Assembly: GCA_027186245.1 (NCBI GenBank)
Contig: CP114489.1
Location: forward strand, 2,239,501 to 2,303,500
Length of the DNA: 64,000 nt
Source of the DNA: Coriaria nepalensis
Lineage: Eukaryota > Streptophyta > Magnoliopsida > Cucurbitales > Coriariaceae
Reading direction: 5' to 3'
Below the pieces are notes generated by a model that did not search any database, was not told where the DNA came from, and was given only the letters and a program-made list of their open reading frames with translations. The translations under genes were made by a program, and so were the position numbers. Positions 48,531 through 61,641 of this stretch are shown piece after piece; position 1 is the first letter of the stretch; each line of letters starts with the position of its first letter.

Positions 48531-50702
48531 TCAACAGGTCGTTAACATCTCAGCTCCAGTTCTTGTGATCAAAATGGTGTGCTCGAACTGAGCGGCAGGG
48601 CTACCATCTGCTGTTAGGGTTGTCCAGTTATCTGGCCATGTTATGCACTCTATCCTTCCCAGAGTAAGAATTGGTTCTGCACTAAAAAATGGGGTTCAAT
48701 TTTTTGTCAATAAAATTCATACTAAATCAAAGAAGAATGCAACGTTCCTCAATTTGCTGAAAGCGGGAAGGTAAGATCCCACTCACCAATTGTAAATGTC
48801 TGACCTTGCACCATGCAACCGGGTTGTTCATTGCCTGGCATTAAAAAAAGAAGCTTATTAAGATGAGAATTTGATGAAAACTTGTTGTATGTGGTCAAAT
48901 ACATCTTTTCCGGTTTGGGGCCAATTCATATTTAACAGAAAAACATTGTAACAGAAAATATGAATCTCTATTAAATATAGGTTACTTACGGTGATGATAA
49001 ATAAGAGGCTCGGAATGAAAGACGCGTCCCACACCATGCCCAACAAAACGCTCCACCACCCCAAGACCATATTTTTCAGCATGCTCACTGAGACAATGAT
49101 TGCAAGTAAATCGTTTGTACAAGTTAAAAATTCTGATCCATCATGTAAAAAAAGGATCAATAGTCAATACCTTATCCTCTTTCCTATTTTCTTAAATATG
49201 GCACCGCCCTTGCATAAAGCTATCCCTCTCTCCAAGCACTCCTCTGTTACCTGATAACAAATCCTTGTTATACATATAATCAATAAGCTAAATATCAAAA
49301 TAATCACATAAAAGATGTAAAGCAGAATTACCTTTACCAAACGTTTCGTTTTTTCATCAACCTCCCCACAAAGAAACATTTTCGAGGTGTCTCCATGATA
49401 TCCCTAACATACAAGAACAAAGCATTCCATGTCACAAAGCTAGACAAACTATAATGTTTTTTAAACAATGGGTGAAAAACTTACATTTAAATAGACTGTG
49501 ACATCAATGTTTATTATGTCACCACTCTGCACAACAGATGAATTGTTTTGTAAGGCATAGTATGCATCTTCTTGTCCACTCATTTATCGTATATATAGAA
49601 ATAATCATGAAGCACAAAAAAGGACCTGTAATTGTCTAGAGTCAGGAATTCCATGGCACATGCACTCATTAACAGAGGTACAAACACTCTTTGGAAATCC
49701 GCCATAGCCAAGAGGTGAAGGATAAGCACCAGCATCAACAATCATCTGGTGCACTGCTATGTCGATCTCATTTGTTGTTACAGAAGGCTGAATAGTAAAT
49801 AAAAACATGTCATTTAGATGCAGAAAATAGATCATATACAAGCAGAAGTCCCATTACACATTGGATTTTAAGAATGATAATTCACTCTCTGTAAAGTACA
49901 AGCTCAAGAAAAAAGGCTTACCCTGACAAGTGTTCCAGCAAACTCTAAGACACGAGCTGCAAGCTCACAAGCAGCTCTCATCTTAACGAGCCCTTCTGAA
50001 TCGTGTATTTGATATTCGCTTGCAATTTTGGGCAGTATATTTGAACCAAAATATGGGGGCTTCTGTATATGATCAGGCACAGTAAGACGAGGAGATACCC
50101 TTCCACGCCTTAGTGGTGGCGGCCATTTAAATTTCTTCCCCGTTTGAAGCTCACGTTCTCTACACATATAATCAATCAGTTTATCGATGAAGGTTGCTAG
50201 AAATCAGTTCAAGTCGAGTTTTTTACTATCATGATTCTGAATTAAATGAGTTTCTGTTGAAAATTTTCAAAATTCCGATAACTAGGGCAATAATTACAGA
50301 GTGGAGAGAGATGAGAACTAACTCTATTACTAAGCATTGTCACCTTTTAATTCTAAAGGCTTCTTCCAAACCTGATACTCTCTTAGCATGAACAACGAGC
50401 TGCTTACTGAAATGCGATTGATTTCCTGAAAATTAGGGGAAAAAATACATTTAAGAACGAGAAAGAATGGAAGTTAATTCCAGCAGTTCGGGTGCATTTA
50501 AGAACGAGAAAGAAAATGAGAGACTGAGAAATTGGGGGAGAGAGAAAGATGGAAAGTTTAGAGAGGCGGGTTAGTGACCAGAAGAGAAAGGGAAGGTGAG
50601 CGAGGTCCCCTTGAAAAGCGTTGACTCTGATGATTCGCTGTGAAATGGAGTTGACAGTTGCAAAGAGGGAGCTGCTTGAGAAAGAGAAGCACCGAACGCC
50701 AT
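48531..50702 (-). CDS. MAP1B: Organellar type I methionine aminopeptidase (MAP1B/D type), 10 exons, 363 aa
   Basis: It removes the initiator methionine from proteins made in plastids or mitochondria. Exons, in transcript order: 50702-50579, 50425-50344, 50159-49922, 49787-49626, 49526-49485, 49403-49332, 49250-49171, 49087-48990, 48834-48787 and 48676-48531 (1092 nt). The Ser-rich N-terminus ([18 protein letters not shown]) looks like a transit peptide. All metal ligands and catalytic residues are visible: the His in [12 protein letters not shown], Asp pairs in [17 protein letters not shown], His in [11 protein letters not shown], Glu in FTIEPIL and Glu in [10 protein letters not shown]. There is no N-terminal zinc finger, which excludes the cytosolic MAP1A. 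Gene order next to AOC points to MAP1B (At1g13270), although the KRVSGLEEA segment is also reminiscent of MAP1D, so the letter is less certain than the family. Confidence 0.92.
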
Positions 50703-51162
50703 TTACTGCACCAGTACAGACACTACTGCACCGTGAATTGAGAGGCTAACATTTTTATTTTCTTTTTGGGTGAGTTTGCGCAGGCCCATGGACTAGGCCC
50801 ATTACTATATACGTAGGACTGAGGCCTAGCAAGCCAGCTTATTGGGCCTCAATATGGTTTTAGCTGGAATCCTTAATCCTGACCACAAGATTGAGATGAA
50901 TATGAAACGATGAAGAACGCGATAACTTGGGCCATATCTTTCTTTTGAGCCACTAAATTGGGCTCGCATCGAACACACTTTTTTCCTTTCTTCTTCTCCT
51001 TCTTCTTCTTTTTCTTTTTCTTTTTCTTTTTCTTTTTTTTTTTTTGGGCGAAAAACCTGTGCAATGATTGATTACACAATTTATACTAATGTTTATCGTG
51101 GGCCATGTAAGTTAACTGAATTATAACGCGTTTTTTCTTCTTAAATGCATGATTGGGTCTTC

Positions 51163-51338
51163 TTTTGTCATGACTTCTGAAGCAATCTATATATCATCAT
51201 TCATGTTTCATTGACTGACGTTTTGTCATGACTTCTGAAGCAAGCCATACATCACACCATTCATGGTTCATTGACTGACGTTTTGTCATGACTTCTGAAG
51301 CAAACCATACATCACCATTCATGGTTCATTGACTGACG
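51163..51338. repeat. Three tandem ~60-bp repeats carrying TTGAC and TGACG cores
   Basis: Units at 51163-51220, 51221-51280 and 51281-51338 (58, 60 and 58 bases) each begin TTTTGTCATGACTTCTGAAG and end CATTGACTGACG. Copies 2 and 3 are nearly identical and copy 1 slightly diverged. Every unit contains TTGACT (W-box core) overlapping TGACG (bZIP/TGA core), plus the palindrome GTCATGAC. It lies about 460 bases upstream of the aminopeptidase start codon, in unique intergenic DNA. Confidence 0.92.
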
Positions 51339-52229
51339 TCAGGTCTTTTACAGCTCACCCCACATTCCTGTGTTCCACTATTTCAGTGTTACATTATACA
51401 TGATTACTACAGAGACGATTGATTATACCTAAAGTAACCCAGATCTTTTTGATATGGCTGTTTCAATATTGATGCATTCAAGTAGGTCTAGAGAAGAGAA
51501 ACTCTTGTTCATACAATGATGACAGAAAAGAAGAAGGTATATAAGTCTCGGTCAAAATAATACGATTCAAACTTAAAAACAAAAATATTCTTCGTCACTC
51601 ACGCAATGTACTATAGATTCCTTTGGCCCAAGCTCAAGTTGCAAAAATTTTCAATCAAATAAAATTAAAAACAGTAAAGATGTTGACAATTTTTGCTCCA
51701 ATTTGTCTGAATAGCAACTGGGTACCTATTTCTTGCTCTTTTCCTTTTTAGTGTCAATTTATATTAGTTCTTATGTTGTTTTGATTATGATTATATTTCA
51801 GTTATTATATTTATTTATTATATAATAATTATATTTATAATTATAATTAATCAGATTTAGTTGCAGTTATATACTTGATTAGATGATGATATGTGTTAAA
51901 AAGGATTAGGGAAACTTTTCATTAATTAATGATCAGCCTATACAATAACTTATATATAAAATCAAATCACCGTAACAATATTATGGTAAATAACTATTAG
52001 ATAAAATATATAAATTAAAATTCTAGGAGAAAAAAATTTGTAAATTTATAATTAAAAATTTTTATTTTTTTTTATAATATTTTTTTATGAGAATAAATAA
52101 TTTAACTTTATAAAATTTAATATAATTTTAGAGTTAAATTTAAAATAAAATAAATATATTTATATTTCATTTCATAAAATATTTTTTATATATTATGTCA
52201 CTCGTTAAACTCTTAAAATGATCATCTCT

Positions 52230-52760
52230 GAATGGCGATTCCGTCGCTTGGGTTCAACGGCTCATGCAAATATTTTGAAAACAAACAATCCTTTGTCTTT
52301 AGGATCCGCCGGTATTGGAATCTTATACGATTAATGTGGACGGGTTATTCAAGCGATCAACGGGTTACGCGGCTTGTGGGGTATCATACGAAAGCTTTCG
52401 ATTGCTCGGACAGTTTTCAAACGGAAGTGCATGGCTTGTTTTACGGCATTAAAATCGCTCTTCGTTATGGTTTTCTTCCATTACATGTGGAGAGTGACTT
52501 TTTTCAAACTCTCTAGTTCAAGCCATTTCTAATTAGTGCCCGGATTGGAGACTCCATGATATGTTGTATTCGATTCAATTTTGGATTCGTTCTTTTCATT
52601 TACGAGTAGGACATGTCTATAGATAAAGTAATAGGGTGGCTTATGCTTTAGCTAAGAATACCAATAATTCTTTTATCATTTACCGAAGATTCTATTCCAA
52701 ATCTTGTTAAGGATAGTAATGATATTTCCACAATTAGAATTGTAGTTCTTCCTTCATGAA
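52230..52760 (+). mobile_element. RNase H-like (RVT_3) domain fragment of a retroelement, frameshifted
   Basis: Two frames together resemble the RNase H domain found at the end of plant non-LTR elements. One has a TINVDGLFKRSTGYAACG-type start near 52330-52380. The other reads SFQTEVHGLFYGIKIALRYG and LHVESDFFQTL up to 52513, then VAYALAKNTN near 52635-52665. The frame change and several stops mark it as dead. Confidence 0.65.
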
Positions 52761-54692
52761 TAAAGTTTTCGTTAATATATATATATATATCTTTAGACAA
52801 ACACGATTGCCTGGAAATGTCAACTCCTTAAATAAGATAAGCCGGTCTCTGTCTCTAGTTTTATCTTGCCGTTTTATCATACAATAGTTAGGCTAAGAAG
52901 CACAAATTGTCATAGTTTACCTTACAGCTACGAAGCTTAGACCCTAGATACCATGATGTATTATTATTATTATTATTATTATCATTATTAGTAATAATCA
53001 TACCGATATATTAACAATAATAGTAACCTAATCATGGTTTAAGGTAGTGCCAAAAGTGAGGGATCATGCAAGCAGGCCATTATACCTCCTCCCTATTAGT
53101 TAAATTATAACCTAAATCAACTTCGATCTTTTGCCCTTTTTTCTCTGTTGCCAACAAGTATTACGTATATGTCCAACTTTCTCACCGACTCCATCAAACA
53201 TATTTTTTTGTCCAGTCCACAGATCATTTAGTCTTTACGGCCAAAAGTTCCGACTGATAACAGTCTAATGAGCCTACTTTAGGTATCTGTTACTTATTAT
53301 CCTTTGTTCAGTGACATGAGTTCCGACATAAGATAACAACAAACTAAGAAAACAAATTAATTGTAACAACGACAACTAAATAATATCATAACAACTTCAA
53401 ATTCAAATAGCATATGTGAATTTGCATCAATCCTTTCATTCTTCAAAAATAACTCGAACTCGACCTATAAAGTTTCGAAATGCCCATGACAACGATGAAG
53501 GACTGCATCTCACAATCCAGACACCTTTAGAATCTCATTACCCGCCCATCTCTGAACATGTTCTACTACAAACTAACAAAACAAGAAATGCAGAATATCT
53601 CTAAAGACATCTCATATGGATATGGCTGGATTTTATTTTTTTTTGGTTGAATATGATCGAAATGGTTAAGAAATAATTTCATCCCAATGCAAATGGAAGC
53701 AATGAAAACGGAAAACAATGATGAACCTGAGTTTTGTTTATCTATACTCCTTTTGTTATTTGTACGCTTAACCAACTTTTGCAATTTTAATAAGAAACCT
53801 TGGCCACCCGTTCATTTTCACTTTTGTTCTCATTGTTTACTTTAATCGATCTTACTTAGTATCAAGGTTTGATCTTATGGAAGAAATTTTGATAACATAC
53901 ACGACGTCCGCAATTCTAATTCCGCGATGAGTTGGTTAGGGGTCAACACGCCCCCTGCCCAGATTCGATCATTTGATTTCATTCTCTCACTTTCACTTTC
54001 TTTCTTTTTTGTGCGCATCTCAATTTTCTTCTTTGGTGGTTTGATCAATCTTACAACTAGATCATGGATAAAATCCATTATCATCGATTCAATTCACAGT
54101 TAATGTTGATGCCAATTGCCAACTTCATGTTCGATAGTAAGTAGAACCCATCTTCCCTAATAGACATGAAAGGGATTGTCCGGGATTATGGTCGGAGAAC
54201 CATAACGATGAGTAAGCTAGCTTTAAGTGCTTAGTTTAGACTTTAGAGAGAAATGTACGTAAGGCTTGATCCATCCCCAAGCTGCCACTCTCACGTTGTT
54301 TCCACTCCCTCTACACTTTGGTGCATGCATCTTCCACTCCCTTTATTGAGTATGGGACTGACAATCCTTATCGCTATCATGATAACTTAGGTCAGCAATT
54401 TGATGCCGTATTTCACCTTATCGCATTCCTCTCGAAAAAATAACTTTGGTCCACAATTCAGTTTTGAAGCTATTAAACATGTGAATGAAACAGAAACAAA
54501 ATGATTGTATTAGACACTATCTTATTTGTCTTAATTTCTTTTAAACATCAAACTGCCCCAGTGCTTAGTCCTAATTACATTTCATCCCCCTCTGGACCTA
54601 ATTTCGATATGCAATAAACCCCCCTTTTGCAACTTGCATCTACCAACTACACCACCGCCCTACTTCCACTTTCACCTTCACAAAAGAAAATG

Positions 54693-55820
54693 TTACAAAG
54701 CTCCAATTATCCTCTGCTTTTTACCACACTGTAATCCCAACAGGTCCAAGCCGGGATTTTTTTTGTCACATGAACTCGCCGGAGCTTTCAAAATGTTGAC
54801 ACCAAATAGTCTGACCACCTGAACCGAATTCACCGGTCTAACCACATGACCCGACCCGTTATTCTTCTTCCAATCGATAAAAAGCTGCTTGTCCGGTCCG
54901 GCCGATCTAAGAAAGCATACCACGTCACCGGCTTTCAGATTCTTCTCCTTCACGAACCGGCTCCAGCCTTTAGTCAACACATAGCTTTGACTACTGTTCC
55001 AATACGAATACCGAAACCTCCATACCTTCTCCCCCACGTCCTCAAAATTCAGCAACAAACCCTTCGCTGAAACGCCGTTTACACCGCCGTTACCGTTGCC
55101 GTTAGTATGCAACGGAAAATGCTTCTCCGCGTGTTGTTTAGGGATCACCAGACGGTTCAGCTTCCCGACGTCACTCGGCGTAACTGATTTTTCAAAAAGC
55201 AGCTCGCGCGTTTTGGAATTCCGTTCGGACGTACTGCAGAAAACGTCGTTGTTTCCGATAGATCTGAATCGCTTCCCGTCCTTATTCAACAGACTGTACG
55301 TACGCTTGCTCTGCTGAAGCTCGTCGTCGTAAGTGTGCTTACGCAGCATATCGACGATCTCCGATTTAGAATGAGAGTTCAGAAACGCCATTTCGACGTC
55401 GTCGTTTTGGATGGCCTCAGAGAGCGGTTTGAAGTTTGTAATAGCGTCGCGTCCACGGAACCGTTGAGCCGCAATATCGTATGCTTTAGCAGCTTCGTTT
55501 TCTTCGTTGAAGGTACCGAGCCAGACTCGTTGGTGTTTCTCGTAAATCTGAGCTCCCCAACGTCCGTTTGGCTGTGGGACCACGCCTTTGTATTTCGACG
55601 ACGGCAGTTTACGTGACTCGGCCTGATCAAGTACAGTACAACCACCGGGTGAGGCGGCGCTGGTGATTTCTGAGTCTATGGTAACGCTGGCGCCGCTCCC
55701 TAGACGGGAGAGACTCGCCAGCGGCGAGAGGTTTGTGGCCGGAGGGAAGGGTAATGGAGTTGTCGGAGATAGGGAGGTGGAGTCGCTAGATGTGCTTTCG
55801 TCCCTGCTACTTCCATCCAT
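54693..55820 (-). CDS. RAV1: RAV-family AP2/B3 transcription factor (RAV1/TEM1-like), intronless, 375 aa
   Basis: RAV proteins are nuclear DNA-binding repressors; TEM1/TEM2 delay flowering by repressing FT and gibberellin genes. A single uninterrupted frame, as usual for this family. A Ser/Thr/Pro-rich N-terminus is followed by an AP2 domain at residues 76-131 ([19 protein letters not shown], then [16 protein letters not shown]). A B3 domain spans about 205-318 ([20 protein letters not shown], then [20 protein letters not shown] and [11 protein letters not shown]). The RLFGVNI repression motif lies at 337-343. All key parts are intact. Gene order fits both RAV1 (At1g13260) and TEM1 (At1g25560), which are duplicates of one ancestral gene, so the symbol stands for the clade. 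Confidence 0.96.
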   Translation of the reverse strand: MDGSSRDESTSSDSTSLSPTTPLPFPPATNLSPLASLSRLGSGASVTIDSEITSAASPGGCTVLDQAESRKLPSSKYKGVVPQPNGRWGAQIYEKHQRVWLGTFNEENEAAKAYDIAAQRFRGRDAITNFKPLSEAIQNDDVEMAFLNSHSKSEIVDMLRKHTYDDELQQSKRTYSLLNKDGKRFRSIGNNDVFCSTSERNSKTRELLFEKSVTPSDVGKLNRLVIPKQHAEKHFPLHTNGNGNGGVNGVSAKGLLLNFEDVGEKVWRFRYSYWNSSQSYVLTKGWSRFVKEKNLKAGDVVCFLRSAGPDKQLFIDWKKNNGSGHVVRPVNSVQVVRLFGVNILKAPASSCDKKNPGLDLLGLQCGKKQRIIGAL

Positions 55821-55917
55821 TATTGTTGATTTTCTTTGTCTGTATATATGCAGAAGAGAGAGAGAGATGAAGTTGAGGCTTGAGGATGAAGGCGAGGAAG
55901 AAAATATGTAGGTATGT

Positions 55918-55918
55918 A

Positions 55919-55959
<41 letters not shown>

Positions 55960-55960
55960 A
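55918..55960. repeat. (AT)n microsatellite upstream of the RAV gene
   Basis: About 20 AT units with one TTT interruption, 100-140 bases before the RAV start codon, where TATA box and leader would be expected. Its length could affect promoter spacing. Confidence 0.9.
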
Positions 55961-56329
55961 AGTAGAGAAAATGTGAGTATTTTTAGTAGTGTTTGAAGGA
56001 ATGAAAGAAGGATGTGGGGTCCACAAAGTGAGCAGCAAGTTGAATGGGTTCTCACATGAGTATGGAAGTGTGGGACCGTGTGGTGTTAGTAATCCTTCCG
56101 TGTTCGTTATTATCTACCTATTTATTTATAACCCATGTTTACGCTAGAATTTTATGAGATTAGTTAATAATAATGAGATTGATTAATTAATACTAAGTAA
56201 TTATTGTAACCTATTAAATATTAGTTTTAATTATATAATAATTAATTTTAATAAATTAAAAATTATTTAATTTGATCAAATTTAAATTAAAAATTATTTT
56301 ATTTAAAATATATATAAAGACTGTGTTTC

Positions 56330-57565
56330 TTCGTAGTAACTTTACGGAGGAGATTTTTATGGTTCAACCCATCGGGTTTGTTAATCCTTCTCATTCAGAT
56401 TATGTTTGTCATCTATGAAAATCTCTATACGGCCTTAAGCAAGTTCCCCGGACATAGTACCACGTACTTAGTACCACCCTACTCTCACTTAGTTTTACGC
56501 AATCAAAGTCGAATGCCTTTTCATGCTACGTCGTGATAACTCTCACATGTAATTTTTAATATTTGTTGACTATCTTTTTATTACAGGTACCGACTCTAGA
56601 ATCATTTCCTCCATTATTATAAAACTTAGTCTGTCAATTTTCTATCAAGGACCTTGGCATATTGACGTACTTCCTCGGCATTGAGGTTGTCCATTGCCGA
56701 AATGGGTTGTTTCTTAGCCAACAAAAATATGTGATGGATATCTTTCGGCATCACAAAATGGACGGTGCACGGCCTCTCAGCACTCCCATGGCAGCCTCGG
56801 TCACTCTTTCTAAAGACGATAAATCGAGTTCGACCGATCCAATGAAGCACTGTCAAGTAATTAATGCTCTCCAATACCTCACCTTGACGCGTCCGAATAT
56901 TGCCTTTCCGTTAAATCGTTTGGCCCAATTTATGTACACCCCGTACAATAGACCATTGGGTTGCTGTCACGCGACTCTTTCGGTATATTAAAAGTACTCA
57001 TTCTCATGGGCTGCTTCTTCGTAAGTCTCACCCTTTGATCTCATTGCTTTCTCAGATGCGGATTGGGCCGGTAATCCCATAGATCGCATATCGACTTCGA
57101 CATTCATTGTATATCTCAGTCTCAATCATATCGCTTGGAGTGCTCATAAGCTAAGAGTCATTGCTCGCTCCTTTACTGAAACCGGATTTTAGGCACTATT
57201 GTGTACCATGTTGGAAGTACGATGGATTCAAAAAAAATTCTCAAAACTTCTTCCAGTAGATTGCTCTGTAGATTGCTCTCCGATTATTTTTTGTGACAAT
57301 ATTTGAGCTACACACTTGTCCCTCAACTAATTCTACAATCTCGAATGAAATATATATCTATTAACATCCACCTTATGCATGATTTGATTGCCAAAGGCTT
57401 AGTCACGGTTTCCCATATTTTAAAGGTTGATCAATCCATTGACTTACTCATAAAATATATATATCGCACTAATTTTCAGTTATTACTTGATGAAATTAAC
57501 ATTGTTGATGGATTATCAATTTTACTAAATGAATTTAAAATATTTATATATAATTATAATTAATA
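56330..57565 (+). mobile_element. Ty1-copia pol fragment (reverse transcriptase end and RNase H), broken
   Basis: Copia motifs follow in order through shifted frames: TEEIFMVQPIGFVNPSHSDY and SLYGLKQVPRT near 56345-56455, then FSIKDLGILTYFLGIEV near 56635-56690. Next come FLSQQKYVMDIFRHHKMDGA, TLTRPNIAFPLNRLAQFM near 56880-56940, and RNase H pieces with ISWSAHK and ARSFTE-like segments, ending in PIIFCDN and HLMHDLIAKGLVTVSH near 57280-57420. One segment stays open for 109 codons (56662-56991). No integrase or LTR was seen. It stands 500 bases upstream of the RAV gene, in the opposite direction. Confidence 0.85.
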
Positions 57566-57639
57566 TTATTTATGAATAGAATCATTTCTTAGATTTATCA
57601 AAATATTTTCTATTTAATTCTAAAATTAAATCCATATAT

Positions 57640-57674
<35 letters not shown>

Positions 57675-57877
57675 GCTTACTTATTCAATTAATTATAATT
57701 ATCCGATTAGCTAGCTATGTTGCTATGTTGCTATGTTGCTATGTTCATCCCCCCTTTCTCATTTCCTTATATTCCCTGCTGCTTCTGCACCACTCCCTGT
57801 TCCCATCCCCATCTTGCCTCCTTTTTATAAAAATCCCGTACTCCAACTTTCTTTTCCAAATATAGTAAAAAAAAAGG

Positions 57878-57912
<35 letters not shown>

Positions 57913-60900
57913 TATTATATAACCTCATGCTCTCACGTACGGTATTTACATGAATGACGTGGACTACTAGATTTTCACTGACATAATTAGATAAATAATA
58001 ATAATAATATTTCCTTCGTGATTTTATAAGCGGGGAAATGTAGTCGTTGCTATTATTTGATTTTGACCAATGAGAATGGAGATTAAGAAAAAATAAGTTA
58101 TTAATAAATAAATAAATTAATAAATATTGAAAAAGAAAAATGGAGATGGAGACGGGTTAGTTCCACTAGGATGGGGTGTGGGGCTAATCATTAACTAAAT
58201 AGGAGAGGGGGGTAATAAGATAAGGTAAGGTAAGGTAAGGTAAGGTAAGGGGAGATGGATAAGTATTATTTTTATTTTTATTTATTTATTTTTTTAAGAG
58301 AAAATATTTATATTAATCGAAATATTTTAAAATAAAAAATAATTTTTCATAAAAAATTCCTCCTTATTATGATAGACAAAAAATCGAATATTAATTTACA
58401 ATATAAAATATAATCAATTTTCAACTTACGATATAAAATTTAATATTAATTCCTCCTTATTATGATTAATTTTTTCTTTTCGTGTAAGATTTTTTTATAA
58501 TATAAAAGTAAATACTCCTAAGAATTGTGATGTTGCCACGTCATCATTATAAAAATGATGTGGCATCATCACAACCACGAGATAAAACCATCATCAACCG
58601 ACATTTGAACATTTCTGTTCTATCTACTAGAGATGTACTATTGACTTTTCCAGACTAAATTAAGCCGTTGGATTTAGAAAGAATCAGAAAGTAGTATAAA
58701 CTGACGGTGTTAATCGATTGATAATCAATCAATTTGTCTGTTTGTTTGTATCAAATCAATATGCTATAACAGTCAAGGAACGTGTTGCCGGGGGCCATAA
58801 TCGTAAAATGACAAGATAGATCTTTCATCTATGTACGGACTAGATGGCTAAGACCCCACCATGCCACCACATGCACTGCAAGTTGCGAAAATGGTTGGGT
58901 GCAAGTTGTTGGTCTAGTTGAAGACCGGGGATCAACCTGGTTTCAGCTCTGGTTTTTGGTTTTAGGTATTAGATTTGTTTAATTAAGTGGGTCCCATTTA
59001 CAGATTCAACTTAAGTCTTAATTAATATCTTAATTATCTTTATAGTTTATATTTTACCTTTTGACTTTATGGATCGAGTTAAGAACAAAAACAGAAGAAT
59101 ATGGGAGATTGACTTATTACAGTATTACTACATTAACGTGACAATTGGCTGTTTATTTTGGTAATTAAAATGAATACTGTGGGTGATTTCTATACGTGGA
59201 TGGAAGTCAATTGAACTCGACCTATTAATCTAACGACCTGAAAATCAAGCATATATTCATAATTTTTTTATTTTTTTTACTAATAAAAAGCTGTAAAACC
59301 TGATTTAACTATATTTGTTGTCGGGTACGCTCCTTACAAGTGGGAAGGCTTTGCACGTGACTGGTGGAAGATAGGAGTAATTAGGACATGGCGAGGTTCA
59401 TAGAACCAAGGGTAAACTCCCATTTCCACTCCCTAATCCCTATATTTATATTTCATGGTTTTGGAATTTTTGAGTTATTAGTTTTGGTATGAGTGTGACC
59501 CATCCGGCTGACCCGAATTCGGAATCGATCGGATCATAATCTGATTCTTCGTATTAATATTTTTATTTAGTCAAATTGGATTCATCTAATTAAGATTGTA
59601 TTGGATATTCGATGTTAATTATTTAAAATTTTAGTTTAATTAATTATTTGTTAAGATAATTTTTTTCCTTTATTTTTAATGAATACTTTTTTTTCCTTTC
59701 TAATATTTTTTTTAAAGAATATATTTTTTTTCCTTTCAAGTCTTTTATTAATGAATTTTCATTAAATTTAATTAAATGACTCTTAATTTTTAAATTAAAA
59801 TTTCCTCAAAATATACTTTTTTATTTATTTCTTTTCTTATATAATTTTTCATTATTATTTGTTCTTAAATATATGAAGTAATTTCTCAAATAAATAAATA
59901 AATAAATATATATATATATATATAAACAAACAATATTTTCAATTTTCCATTTATTTTGTCAATTATATATATTTTTATTTTTATTGGATTTATATTTATT
60001 ATTATTTTTAAATACAATATTTAATTAATTATTTCTTAAATATTAGTTGATTTTTCATTAAATATACATTTTAATTAAAAATAATAATACAATTTAAATT
60101 ACACACATTAATATTTTCCTTAAAAAAAATCGCTTAATATTTAATACTTGTATTGTTTGAAAAAGTCATTCTTCTTCTTATAGTTCACGAAAAGCATTCG
60201 GTAAGCTATTTGCTTTTGGTCATTGTAAATAAATTTCATATCAACTTGTTCTTTGGATTCTCATCTGGAATTTACTGCCACGTCAACGGCACCCTTTCTT
60301 CGTCTTCGTCTTCGTCTTCTTCTTTCTCTGCTGGTTTTTGTACGTTTCTATATTTTCTCATTTCTTGAAGTCGAACGTTCATACGCATTGAAGTAATAAT
60401 TAAAAGAAATAATATTATCAGTTCATTAACAAGGTATTGAATAGGCAAACAAAAAGATGATCAACTATTAATCTTGACTGCTAATTGAACCCGTACCGAA
60501 TTGGACGATTACCAGACATGTCGGGTCAACTCACGTGATGGAAGGGAACTTTAGGTCAGCAACAGAGTTTAGAAGTCAATAGTTGTAAGTTGTTAGAAAG
60601 ATAAGTAGATAAACTTCACACGTTTATAATATTATGATTGTTTTATGGTTTATTATATGTAGTCTTATCATATTATAATTATTCCCTCAGGGTGGGTGCG
60701 TAAAAAACACAGCATTAAATAACAACACTATGATTATGATATAATGTAAAACAGCACAACAAAGACACAATAACGTCTGCGACAAGTTATTTTTCAACAC
60801 ATAGAATGAACATAATAAATTTGATAAATAGTGATATTTACAGGTAAGCAAATTCCATTGATGATTCGCCGTGCCCATCATGGAATCACAGTTTTTGAGG

Positions 60901-61641
60901 AATCAATAACGAGGTTTTAGTTGGGTAGAAACTTGTAAAGTAGGACAGGACTAGTTGGCATTTGTTGACTAAAACAACGCATCAAATTCCATCGGTGATT
61001 TTAATGGGACCCATTGATAATCAGTTGGGCCCACAAAATGAATCAAATGTGGTCATCACTCATGCATTTGACCTGAGGATTATAAATTGTCTAGTAATGT
61101 TTTGCCGACAAGTGATGGCATATATCGATGTCACCAAAACCAAAAGATCCCGATCCATAATACAAGATTTAAAAAAGGGCAGTGCTAATTTGATTCAAAT
61201 CTGTACATAATAACGGCGCGTGATATTAAAATTTGATCAAGTACCTCAGTTATCCAAGAAGGAAGATTGAGCAGGCAATTGATTGCGAAGTAATAACAAT
61301 TCACAGGGGGGTGACCAGCCAGTTAATTTGCTACAAAATTGTGGTCCTATTACATTCACATTCACTGAATAATGCACTGACACTATGTACTCATCAAATG
61401 CCACTACTTGTGTTTTTTGCGTATGATACAAAGTAAGACTTCTTTTCATGTGCTTGGTTTTATAATACGTTGCTGCCTACAGATACTATGATATGTTGCT
61501 TCCTCCCTAGAACTAGTATCAAGCAACTCTACTACATTGTTAACAGGAAACAATGTTTTTGGGCTTCTTGCTTAATCGAAAGAAGCAATTTTATCTGCTT
61601 GTTTTTTCCGCTGAGGAACTTACGGAAGTTGAGTATTTCTC
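57566..61641. other. Intergenic region, AT-rich, microsatellites only
   Basis: No gene supported. It contains TA runs at about 57636-57675 and 57881-57907, a (TAAGG)6 array at 58221-58250, and an imperfect stem-loop at 58527-58572. Very AT-rich DNA with ATAA/TTTA words fills 59560-60130, and a short TCTTCG run lies near 60298-60325. The frame at 60962-61210 has no recognisable domain. Confidence 0.6.
58221..58250. repeat. (TAAGG)6 pentanucleotide repeat
   Basis: Six perfect TAAGG units within a purine-rich stretch. A simple microsatellite; it is not the plant telomere unit TTTAGGG. Confidence 0.95.

Larger units (their letters stand above)
50703..54692. other. Intergenic region between the aminopeptidase and RAV genes
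   Basis: Contains a TTC/TTTCTT pyrimidine tract at about 50988-51046, the three-copy 60-base repeat at 51163-51338, AT-rich DNA at 51800-52200 and the RNase H fragment at 52230-52760. There are TA and ATT runs near 52775-52790 and 52960-53000. I see no complete gene. Short open frames between 53400 and 54100 have no recognisable domain. Confidence 0.6.

Noticed and set aside
51163..51338. Three spaced repeats considered as CRISPR or transposon ends
   Set aside because: Units are contiguous without unique spacers, and no inverted repeats or target duplication flank them.
58221..58250. TAAGG array as interstitial telomere repeat
   Set aside because: The unit is five bases and does not match TTTAGGG or known variants.
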